NCBI GenBank assembly: GCA_027073875.1
Contig: JALTEO010000322.1
Coordinates: 1-6,168, forward strand
Length of the DNA stretch: 6,168 bases
Source of the DNA: Bacteroidales bacterium
Lineage (GTDB): Bacteria; Bacteroidota; Bacteroidia; Bacteroidales; JALTDM01
Reading direction: 5' to 3'
Shown: one piece after another, positions 1-6,168 of the stretch
How the letters are laid out: every line of letters begins with the position of its first letter
Position numbering within the stretch: the first letter of the stretch is position 1
Made by a program: the position numbers and the translations under genes
Notes under the pieces: model-generated
Database searches by the model: none
What the model was told of the DNA's origin: nothing
What the model saw: only the letters and a program-made list of their open reading frames with translations

Positions 1-31
1 TTATTGTTCCGTATTTTATTATAGAACAAAG

Positions 32-49
32 AAAACAATTTATTGTTTT
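32..49 (-). terminator. Possible weak intrinsic terminator overlapping the transporter stop codon
   Basis: Perfect inverted repeat, read on the minus strand as AAAACAAT-AA-ATTGTTTT, with the TAA stop of the transporter gene in its middle. It is followed by the T-rich CTTTGTTCT. The stem has a single G-C pair, so it would be weak. A second inverted repeat follows (TTGTTC at 4-9, GAACAA at 24-29, 14-nt loop). Either may help define the 3' end of the operon transcript, but the window ends too soon to tell. Confidence 0.3.
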
Positions 50-3000
50 ACAGAGCTACGATTTTTTTTATCGACAAAAATCTTTTGTATTTGTATGACA
101 ATACGGTACATCACAGGAACAACAACCAGCGTGAGAAAAGTTGAGAATGTTAAGCCCAAAACAACGGTAGTTGCCAAAGGTGCCCATATATCAGCCATAT
201 CACCGCCAAAATAAATATGCGGATTAAATTCGGTTAGCAATGTTGTGAAATTAATATTAAGCCGGATAACCATTGGCATAAGTCCCAAAATAGTCGTAAT
301 AGCTGTCAGCAAAACGGGACGCAAACGGGTTCTGCCTCCTTGAACAACGCATTCCGTTGCATCTTCAACGGGTAAAAATGTGTTTTCTGCTAATCCGAGT
401 TCTTTACGGCGTTTTATTTTCAGTAATTCGATATAGTCAATCAGCACAATAGCGTTATTAACAACTATGCCGGCAAGTGATACCAATCCGACACCGGTCA
501 TAATAACGACAATATCCATATTTAATATTGCCAAACCGCTAAATACACCAATGGTACTGAAAAGAACACTAAAAAGAATAATTACCGGTTTTATGATGGA
601 ATTGAACTGGGTTACCAAAATTAACAGAATTAAAAATAAAGCAATCATCATAGCACGGCTTAAAAATGCCATAGCATCTTTTTGGTCTTGTTGTTCACCT
701 GTAAAGCTATACTCATATCCCGAAGGTAATTTGTAGTTGGCTAATACCGATTTTATTTTTTTGTTGATTTCGTTAGCATTATATCCTTGAACCACATTGG
801 AATAGATGGTGACAACACGGTCTAAATCTTTTCGTTTTACCGAGCTGAAAGTGGTACTGTACTCAAAACCGGCAACGGCACTTATAGGAATCTGCATTAT
901 TTTTCCACGATTATTGCGGAAAGTGATTTTTTGATTCATCAAGTCAGGAATATTATAGCGGTATTTTTTATCAAAACGGACTTCAATAGGATATTTATCT
1001 TCACCTACTTTAAAATCACCTGCTTTGGTACCGTAAAGAGCTGTCCTTATCTGACTTGCTATTTGTCCTGTAGATAAGCCGAAGCGGCGGGCAGCATCAC
1101 GATTAATGTGTACCAGCATTTCCGGTTGTCCTACATTCAAATCAATTTGCAATCCTTCAATACCTTTAATGTGTGCTGTGTCAATAATATGCATTATGGA
1201 GTCGGAGTAAGCAAGTAATACATTAAAATCATCACCTGACAATTCAATGTTGACGGGATTTCCTGTAGATGGTCCTTTTTTGTCTTTTTCAAGTGTAAAT
1301 TTAACACCCGGATATTTTCCAATGAAATTATTTTGCATTTCTTGCATTATCTCTGAAGTGCTGATGCCGCCCCTTTCAGAATAATCTACAAAAGTAACGG
1401 TAATCATTCCCGTATTATCGTTGCCTTGTAATCCGGAAAAACGGTTGCCTGTATGTACACCTTTGCCAATATTGGTTAAAACGGACTTAACAATTCGTTT
1501 ATCGGGGAGTAATAAAGCATTGACTTCATTTTCTATTTTTCGCATAAATTTGTCAGTAGCATTGATATCAGTACCAACAGGCATTTCCACAATCATATTA
1601 ATATAATTAGGGTCGGAATCGGGGAAGAAATCTACTTTTGGTTGTCGCCATTTGAGTAACATCAGCGAAATGATAAGTAGAACAAAAGTGCCTGCAAAAA
1701 ATACATAAGGCATTTTTCCCCGTAACGAAAATCGTATTAGTTTTTCATATATACTATCTAACCAATCCAAAAATGTTGTTGAGAACCATTTGCCTATTCG
1801 TTCAAAAATAAAAATGCCGAGGAGTATGAATATTACAATTATTGCAAGAATATTAGCAAATCCATAAATTTTTGTTAAATAAAATGGAATGGAGATGATT
1901 AACAAAGCTCCTGCAATAATGAGTGATTTTCGTTTGTCTGTTTTTTTCTCATTTCCGTCTTCGGTAACAAATACTTCAGAGAAAACAGGAACAATAACTA
2001 ATGCCACAAAAAGGGATGAGGTTAAAACAATGATGAGGACAATTGGCAGAAGGTGCATAAATCTTCCCATAATGCTATTCCAAAAGATTAAAGGCAGAAA
2101 AGCTGCCAGTGTGGTTGCTGTAGAGGCAATGATAGGAACGGCTACTTCACTTGTAGCGTATCGTGCGGCTTGTTTCTTTGAAAAACCACGCGACATCCAT
2201 CTGTAAATATTCTCTACCACCACAATAGAGTTGTCCACAAGCATACCGAGGGCAAGAATGAGTGCAAACAACACAATCATATTGATTTTTTCGCCCATCC
2301 AGCCGAGTATGGCAAAAGACAAAAACATAGATAGTGGAATGGCTGTTCCGACAAAAATGGCATTCCGTAATCCTAAAAACAGGAATAAAATAAAAACAAC
2401 GAACAGGATACTCATTACCATAGAGTTTTCTAAGTTGTTCAATTGTTTTTTTACTAAATCCGATTGGTCATTTGTGGTTGTGATATGAAGATTTTGAGGA
2501 ACCAAATTATCTCGTTTTGCCTTGTCAATCATTTGATAGATTTGTTCTGTGGCACTTAGTAGGTTTTTGCCGCTTTTTTTAACAATCTGTAACGATAAAA
2601 CTGGTTTTCCGTTCAAGCGGGTAATACTGTTCGGGTCGGCATAAGTCTCTTGTACCGTAGCAATATCTTTAAGGTAAACAATATTGCCTTTTGTGTGTTT
2701 TATGATTACATTTTTGATATCGTCAACAGTTTTAAATTCTCCGTCAATGCGAATGGTTCGTTGTGTCCCATTTAGTTTAAGATTGCCTGCCGATAAAGAA
2801 AGATTTTCTTGTGCAATGGCGTTTTGAATATCCCGGAAACTGACTTTGCGGGCTTCCATTTTCGGGTAATCTACATTGATTTGTACTTCCTTATCGTTAA
2901 TGCCTTGTATGTTTACTTTTGATACTTCCGGAATGGTAGCAAAGCGATCATCTAACTTGTCGGCATATTTTTTCAATTCGTCCAGACTGAAATCACCATA

Positions 3001-3462
3001 AAGATTTACATTGATAACCGGAAATTCCGATAAGTCAATATCTTTTACCGTTGGATCTTTGTCTAAATCATCGGGCAAATTGATTTTAGCTTTATCTACG
3101 GCATCTTTTACATCATTGAGTGCTTCTTGTAAGTCGGTTTCAAAAGTGAACTCAACATTAATCACAGAAACATCCTGCATAGATGTTGATTTAATGGTCT
3201 TGATACCCTTAATTCCGTCAATTTCTTTTTCAATAGGGCGGGTAATTAAGTTTTCAATATCTGTTGGTGCATTCCCGGGATAAATGGTTTGTACCATTAT
3301 GTAAGGAAATGTAACTTCAGGATATAACTCTTTTGGCATATTGACATACGCCATCCATCCTGTGATGATTATCAATAAGGTAAGAATGAATATTGTCGTT
3401 TTATTCTTAAGCGAAAAAACGGTTAGTTTAAAATCTCTGATTTTTTCTTTTGTGTTTTCCAT
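40..3462 (-). CDS. RND efflux transporter, inner-membrane permease subunit (AcrB/HAE-type superfamily)
   Basis: A proton-driven inner-membrane pump that would work as a trimer and pass substrate to a TolC-type channel through the adaptor encoded just upstream. At 1140 residues it is slightly longer than AcrB (about 1050). TM1 lies near 22-40, the first porter/docking region about 41-340, TM2-TM6 about 347-495, TM7 about 584-603, the second porter region about 604-925 and TM8-TM12 about 935-1125, the standard duplicated RND layout. TM4 carries GMLVDNSIVVVEN (D410, N411) and TM10 carries GIVVNNAIVLIDY (N1002); R1046 and T1053 match AcrB R971 and T978. Two extra hydrophobic stretches (513-529, 533-553) sit between TM6 and TM7. 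The ATG at 3462-3460 lies 5 nt after the adaptor stop, after an A-rich stretch without a Shine-Dalgarno motif. I see no CusA/CzcA metal-pump signature. The family is sure; the substrate is unknown. Confidence 0.97.
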   Translation of the reverse strand: MENTKEKIRDFKLTVFSLKNKTTIFILTLLIIITGWMAYVNMPKELYPEVTFPYIMVQTIYPGNAPTDIENLITRPIEKEIDGIKGIKTIKSTSMQDVSVINVEFTFETDLQEALNDVKDAVDKAKINLPDDLDKDPTVKDIDLSEFPVINVNLYGDFSLDELKKYADKLDDRFATIPEVSKVNIQGINDKEVQINVDYPKMEARKVSFRDIQNAIAQENLSLSAGNLKLNGTQRTIRIDGEFKTVDDIKNVIIKHTKGNIVYLKDIATVQETYADPNSITRLNGKPVLSLQIVKKSGKNLLSATEQIYQMIDKAKRDNLVPQNLHITTTNDQSDLVKKQLNNLENSMVMSILFVVFILFLFLGLRNAIFVGTAIPLSMFLSFAILGWMGEKINMIVLFALILALGMLVDNSIVVVENIYRWMSRGFSKKQAARYATSEVAVPIIASTATTLAAFLPLIFWNSIMGRFMHLLPIVLIIVLTSSLFVALVIVPVFSEVFVTEDGNEKKTDKRKSLIIAGALLIISIPFYLTKIYGFANILAIIVIFILLGIFIFERIGKWFSTTFLDWLDSIYEKLIRFSLRGKMPYVFFAGTFVLLIISLMLLKWRQPKVDFFPDSDPNYINMIVEMPVGTDINATDKFMRKIENEVNALLLPDKRIVKSVLTNIGKGVHTGNRFSGLQGNDNTGMITVTFVDYSERGGISTSEIMQEMQNNFIGKYPGVKFTLEKDKKGPSTGNPVNIELSGDDFNVLLAYSDSIMHIIDTAHIKGIEGLQIDLNVGQPEMLVHINRDAARRFGLSTGQIASQIRTALYGTKAGDFKVGEDKYPIEVRFDKKYRYNIPDLMNQKITFRNNRGKIMQIPISAVAGFEYSTTFSSVKRKDLDRVVTIYSNVVQGYNANEINKKIKSVLANYKLPSGYEYSFTGEQQDQKDAMAFLSRAMMIALFLILLILVTQFNSIIKPVIILFSVLFSTIGVFSGLAILNMDIVVIMTGVGLVSLAGIVVNNAIVLIDYIELLKIKRRKELGLAENTFLPVEDATECVVQGGRTRLRPVLLTAITTILGLMPMVIRLNINFTTLLTEFNPHIYFGGDMADIWAPLATTVVLGLTFSTFLTLVVVPVMYRIVIQIQKIFVDKKNRSSVKQ

Positions 3463-3467
3463 CGGTT

Positions 3468-4520
3468 TTATTTTACAAGTTTTAATTCCGAACCTGTTGC
3501 AATTTGATTATAGCCATCGGTTATTACGATATCGCCACTTTTTAGTCCATTGGTAACCATTGTTTTGTTTTCGTAGGAAATACCTGTTTTGATAAATATC
3601 TTTTCAGCAATCCATTTATTCCCTTGGTGCTTGGCAACGAATAGAAAATCTTTTTCAAAATCTTTTTTAATGATGATGGATGGAACAACAAATGCCGAGT
3701 CGCATTCAAAATCTTTTATTGTTAGCTGGGCTGTCATATTAGGTTTAATCATTTCGTCTTTATTGGTAAAACGCACTTCTATTTTAAAAGTCCGGTTGGC
3801 AGCATTTATAATATTTCCGATGCGGTAAACCGGTGCTGTAATTATTTTATCAGGATAGTCGGGAAATGAAATACGAACTTTGTCTTTTTTGTGAATCTTA
3901 GATAAAAAAGATTCGGACACATCGGCAATAACTTTCATTTGGCTGAGGTTAGTCAATTCACACAATAATTTACCGGGCATTGCCAATTCTCCTTCGTTAA
4001 TTTGAATATTCTCAACAATACCGGCAAAAGGTGCTGTGATTTTTGTCAGGGCTAATTGGTCATTAAGCGTATTTAATTTTTTTTCCAACGCTTCCTTTTG
4101 TGTTTTGGCTTGCAAAAATTGAATCTCTGAACCAATCTTTTGATCCCATAGTTCTTTTTGTTTCTGAAATGTCGTTTTGGCTAAAGCTAATTGTGTTTCT
4201 ACCTCTGAAATACTACTTTTCAGAACAGTTGCATTTAATTCGGCAAGTAATTCTCCTTTACTTACCCTGTCGCCATCCTGAACATAGAGCTTTATCAATT
4301 GTCCGTTTGCTTGTGGACTGATAAATGCTGATTCTACGGCAGACACATTGCCTGTTGCCTGAAAATAATGGATAAAAGTATCAGGTTTAATGGTTTGTGT
4401 CTTTACGGCAAATAATTTGACTTCATTTTTAGCGGAATTATCTGTTTCCTTTTTTGAATTACATCCTGTTCCTAATAGAACTAGTACGACAGCGGGAATA
4501 ATTAATTTTATATTTTTCAT
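3468..4520 (-). CDS. RND efflux periplasmic adaptor subunit (membrane fusion protein), probable lipoprotein
   Basis: A periplasmic adaptor (HlyD/AcrA family) that would join the downstream RND pump to the TolC-type channel. The 350 residues start with a hydrophobic signal ending LLGTGC, so Cys20 is the probable lipidated residue; the -3 position is G, not the usual L. The residues after it (NSKKETDNS) lack the acidic cluster linked to surface export in Bacteroidota, which fits a periplasm-facing protein. The two lipoyl/barrel-sandwich halves are at about 64-96 (PQANGQLIKLYVQDGDRVSKG) and 158-190 (ITAPFAGIVENIQINEGE). They flank a charged alpha-helical hairpin at about 98-157. The hairpin tip has K120, L124 and S131 with the spacing of the channel-docking RLS motif (R replaced by K). 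A beta-barrel (about 192-270) and membrane-proximal domain (about 275-350) follow. The start sits after an A-rich leader. Five nucleotides separate it from the transporter gene, so the two are surely one transcript. Confidence 0.96.
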   Translation of the reverse strand: MKNIKLIIPAVVLVLLGTGCNSKKETDNSAKNEVKLFAVKTQTIKPDTFIHYFQATGNVSAVESAFISPQANGQLIKLYVQDGDRVSKGELLAELNATVLKSSISEVETQLALAKTTFQKQKELWDQKIGSEIQFLQAKTQKEALEKKLNTLNDQLALTKITAPFAGIVENIQINEGELAMPGKLLCELTNLSQMKVIADVSESFLSKIHKKDKVRISFPDYPDKIITAPVYRIGNIINAANRTFKIEVRFTNKDEMIKPNMTAQLTIKDFECDSAFVVPSIIIKKDFEKDFLFVAKHQGNKWIAEKIFIKTGISYENKTMVTNGLKSGDIVITDGYNQIATGSELKLVK

Positions 4521-4539
4521 TGGTTTAGTTTTTAATTTG

Positions 4540-4573
4540 TAAAATTCATAAAGTTAAAAGTTTGTAAAGTTTT
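4540..4573. repeat. AAAGTT-type degenerate repeat block upstream of the adaptor gene
   Basis: Reads as consecutive modules AAAATTCAT, AAAGTTA, AAAGTTTGT, AAAGTTTTT on the plus strand. It shares an exact 16-base string, AAAAGTTTGTAAAGTT (4556-4571), with the block upstream of the channel gene (6038-6053). It ends about 20 nt from the adaptor start codon. Confidence 0.6.
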
Positions 4574-4599
4574 TATCCATTTATTTGTTCATTTTTGGT

Positions 4600-4615
4600 T
4601 AATTACTTGTAATTA
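4600..4615. repeat. Perfect inverted repeat TAATTAC-TT-GTAATTA
   Basis: Seven-base arms around a two-base centre, located about 80-95 nt upstream of the adaptor start and 5 nt from the T20 tract. The symmetry and size fit an operator for a dimeric regulator, but in DNA this AT-rich such dyads also arise by chance. As RNA it would form only a weak hairpin with one G-C pair. Confidence 0.5.
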
Positions 4616-4620
4616 TCGCA

Positions 4621-4640
4621 TTTTTTTTTTTTTTTTTTTT
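4621..4640. repeat. Mononucleotide T20 tract (A20 on the coding strand)
   Basis: Twenty consecutive T on the plus strand, then one A and six more T (4642-4647). On the coding strand the A20 tract lies about 100-120 nt upstream of the adaptor start. A tract this long is prone to slippage in replication and to length errors in sequencing. It could act as rigid A-tract DNA upstream of a promoter, but no matching promoter can be identified. Confidence 0.9.
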
Positions 4641-4679
4641 ATTTTTTGTAATTCTTTATTAATTTTCTTTTTTTATAAT

Positions 4680-6020
4680 TTACTTGTTAAAAAATTTATT
4701 TAATTTGTTTTTAGCATTTAGCACATCTAATATGGATTGAAAATCAGCTTGGATGGTTTTAAAATATTGTAGTTGCGTTTGTGTCAGTTCCAAGCTCGAT
4801 GCCATTCCTTTTTGATATTTTTCTTTAGTGCGATTATAAATCTTATGGGCTAATATTTCATTTTGTTGATTAGCACGATAACTATCCAGTGCATTATTGA
4901 GTTCTGTTTTTGCTTGTAGTCCCTGCATTATCAGATTTTGTTGCATTTGCCATTTTTGATTTCTGATTTTGTCTAATTCAATATTGGCTTCGGCTACTTT
5001 TGTTAGTCTTTGTCCGCTGGAAAAAATGGGAATGTTGATGCTAAATCCTACAATATTGGCAGGATACCATTTGCCGTCATTGTCAAACCATTGTATCTTA
5101 TCGCCCATCATACTTTCCTGATGATTGTAGAAAGCGGCAATGTTGGGCAAAAAAGTAGATTTTTCCCGTTTAACATTTAATTGCTGAAGATGTTCTTGTG
5201 TCTGCATAAGTTGAAAATCTAAATGTGATTCAATGTTCAGCGGTTCTTGAATAAGTGATTTTGTGCTTTCGTCATTAACCAACTCGGATAATTTGTCGGT
5301 TAAAACAATTTTTGTTGATAAATCGACACCTAACTGGAATTTTAACAGATTTTCAGCAATGACTAATTGTCGTTGCATCGATGTGAGTGCGTTATTAAGA
5401 TTGGTAACATTGATTTGCAGTTGATCAACATCCGTTTCTTCCAAAAAACCCTGCTTTTGCATTTCGGTGGTTTGATGCAATATATTTTTTGTAAAAGTTA
5501 GGTTGCTATCTAAAATTGTTAGTGATTCTTGGGCAATTAATACTAAAAAATAAGACTGTGTAACCAATGCCTTAACATCGGCTTCGGAGCGTTGTTCGTT
5601 AATTTCGCTTAGTTGTTTAAATGTTTTTGCCGCCTGTAATCCCACGATATATTCGCCACTGAAGATTAATTGCGTTGCACTTAATCCGGCTTTGGTATTG
5701 TGGTCGGTACCGAATTTCATTTCCATATAAGTGCCATCGGGTGCTTGCGGATTGAAAATTTTTGCCGGTATTAGTGTTACGGGAATGTCAATATTGTAGT
5801 TGTGCGAGAATGAGCCGGAAACTTGAGGCAGACCCATAGCTGTTGTTTCCCATATTTTCTTTTTGGCAGCAACCACATCCAGCTTAGCATTCAGAACTGT
5901 TTTGTTTTGTTGTAAGGCAAGAGTTTTAGCTTGTTCCAAAGATAATACAAGGGTGCTGTCCTGAGCAAAAATACTTGTCAGCGGCAATAGCAGCCAAATG
6001 AATAATGTTAGTCGTTTCAT
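4680..6020 (-). CDS. TolC-family outer-membrane efflux channel protein
   Basis: The outer-membrane channel of the pump, expected to be a trimeric beta-barrel with a long periplasmic alpha-helical tunnel. The 446-residue product has a Sec signal peptide (MKRLTLFIWLLLPLTSIFA, cleavage likely before Gln20) and no lipobox, unlike the lipidated OprM/NodT group. Two internal repeats of the family are visible. The first begins at LSLEQAKTLALQQN (27-40) and runs to about 240, with a strand region around 66-120 and the helical GFLEETDVDQLQINVTNLNNAL. The second starts near 260, with KSTFLPNIAAFYNH (287-300), the strand GFSINIPIFSSGQR and the closing helix KGMASSLELTQTQLQYFKTIQADF. The length is normal and no frame break is seen. 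It is first in the cluster, preceded by an A-rich leader without a Shine-Dalgarno motif. The stop is followed by an AT-rich spacer without a minus-strand terminator, so co-transcription with the adaptor is possible. Confidence 0.96.
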   Translation of the reverse strand: MKRLTLFIWLLLPLTSIFAQDSTLVLSLEQAKTLALQQNKTVLNAKLDVVAAKKKIWETTAMGLPQVSGSFSHNYNIDIPVTLIPAKIFNPQAPDGTYMEMKFGTDHNTKAGLSATQLIFSGEYIVGLQAAKTFKQLSEINEQRSEADVKALVTQSYFLVLIAQESLTILDSNLTFTKNILHQTTEMQKQGFLEETDVDQLQINVTNLNNALTSMQRQLVIAENLLKFQLGVDLSTKIVLTDKLSELVNDESTKSLIQEPLNIESHLDFQLMQTQEHLQQLNVKREKSTFLPNIAAFYNHQESMMGDKIQWFDNDGKWYPANIVGFSINIPIFSSGQRLTKVAEANIELDKIRNQKWQMQQNLIMQGLQAKTELNNALDSYRANQQNEILAHKIYNRTKEKYQKGMASSLELTQTQLQYFKTIQADFQSILDVLNAKNKLNKFFNK

Positions 6021-6037
6021 GTGTTTATTTTTAGTTC

Positions 6038-6065
6038 AAAAGTTTGTAAAGTTAAAAGTTCATAA
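6038..6065. repeat. AAAGTT-type degenerate repeat block upstream of the channel gene
   Basis: Modules AAAGTTTGT, AAAGTTA and AAAGTTCAT follow one another on the plus strand. These are the same kinds of module as in the block at 4540-4573, in a different order. The exact shared string AAAAGTTTGTAAAGTT is at 6038-6053. The block begins 18 nt upstream of the channel start codon, so it probably overlaps the promoter or 5' leader. Confidence 0.6.
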
Positions 6066-6078
6066 TTTATATGTTCAA
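6047..6078 (-). promoter_or_regulatory. Weak candidate Bacteroidota-type promoter for the channel gene
   Basis: On the minus strand TAACTTTA (6054-6047) is one base off the Bacteroidota -7 consensus TAnnTTTG. A TTG (6078-6076) lies 21 nt upstream of it, near the expected -33 position. Transcription would begin about 20 nt before the channel start codon. The same TAACTTTA occurs at 4556-4549, at a similar distance from the adaptor start, but without a TTG at the right spacing. Such AT-rich matches are common by chance. Confidence 0.2.
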
Positions 6079-6136
6079 TTATTCAATTGTTCAATTATTC
6101 AGTTATTCAATTGTTCTATTATTCAATTATCACATT
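6073..6136. repeat. Tandem array of an octamer, consensus RTTCAATT
   Basis: Seven clear units in exact 8-nt phase on the plus strand: GTTCAATT, ATTCAATT, GTTCAATT, ATTCAGTT, ATTCAATT, GTTCTATT, ATTCAATT. A decayed eighth unit, ATCACATT, follows. Five units match the consensus exactly and two carry one change. The array lies 53 nt upstream of the channel start codon and encodes no ORF. Confidence 0.85.
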
Positions 6137-6144
6137 TTTATTCG

Positions 6145-6168
6145 TGCCAAAGGCATCCTCCCGAAGGA
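6145..6168. repeat. Two adjacent small inverted repeats at the right edge
   Basis: TGCC-AAA-GGCA (6145-6155) is followed directly by TCCT-CCCGA-AGGA (6156-6168). Both are perfect 4-bp stems and are much richer in GC than the flanking AT-rich DNA. They could be part of an interspersed repeat, or the terminator or tail of a gene beyond the window edge. The element is probably cut by the window end. Confidence 0.5.

Larger units (their letters stand above)
4521..4679. other. Channel-adaptor intergenic spacer, very AT-rich
   Basis: A 159-nt non-coding spacer between the channel stop and adaptor start. From the adaptor side it contains the A-rich leader, an AAAGTT repeat block (4540-4573), a perfect dyad (4600-4615), a 20-T tract (4621-4640) and further T-rich sequence. 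No ORF, tRNA or minus-strand terminator is visible. It contrasts with the 5-nt gap between the adaptor and transporter genes, and is where an internal promoter or control site would sit if there is one. Confidence 0.8.

Noticed and set aside
40..3462. Heavy-metal (CusA/CzcA) type RND pump
   Set aside because: TM4 reads VDNSIVVVEN as in multidrug-type members and not the metal-pump form, and no methionine or histidine metal ladder is apparent in the protein or adaptor.
467..4321. Several plus-strand open frames of 60-105 codons lying inside the transporter and adaptor genes
   Set aside because: They lie antisense to clear, full-length, conserved genes, their products resemble no family I know, and they have no promoter or leader of their own.
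4461..4520. Surface-exposed lipoprotein signal on the adaptor
   Set aside because: The residues after Cys20 are NSKKETDNS, without the acidic run associated with surface export in this phylum; the family also acts in the periplasm.
4600..4640. Plus-strand intrinsic terminator made of the dyad followed by T20
   Set aside because: The stem has one G-C pair, there is no plus-strand gene upstream that would need it, and the poly-T is on the wrong strand to end the channel transcript.
3468..6020. MacAB-type or type I secretion system, given the adaptor plus TolC pair
   Set aside because: The third gene is an RND permease; there is no ATPase with Walker motifs in the window.
6073..6136. CRISPR array
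   Set aside because: The repeat unit is only 8 nt with no spacers between units, and no cas gene is present.

Overview
This window holds one complete three-gene cluster for a tripartite RND efflux pump. All genes are on the minus strand, in the order outer-membrane TolC-type channel (4680-6020), periplasmic adaptor lipoprotein (3468-4520), inner-membrane RND transporter (40-3462). The three CDS fill nearly everything; the rest is a 159-nt spacer between the channel and adaptor genes, about 148 nt upstream of the channel gene, and 39 nt after the transporter.

The source looks like a member of Bacteroidota (Bacteroidetes). The DNA is AT-rich, all three ATG starts follow A-rich leaders without a Shine-Dalgarno motif, and the spacers carry short AT-rich degenerate repeats. 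The transporter also has an extended loop before its last membrane helix that I associate from memory with RND pumps of this phylum. I cannot place it to genus.

The transporter would use the proton gradient to export amphiphilic compounds. The adaptor would link it to the channel across the periplasm. Adaptor and transporter are 5 nt apart and almost certainly co-transcribed. The channel gene has no recognisable terminator after it, so read-through into the adaptor is plausible, although the spacer could also hold its own promoter. The substrate cannot be read from the sequence, and no regulator gene lies in the window; one could lie beyond position 6168.

The protein-coding part is ordinary. 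The less ordinary part is the non-coding DNA: a pure 20-T tract beside a perfect dyad in the channel-adaptor spacer, a shared AAAGTT-based repeat just upstream of both the channel and adaptor starts, an octamer tandem array further upstream, and two adjacent small hairpins at the right edge. I see no convincing undescribed system here.
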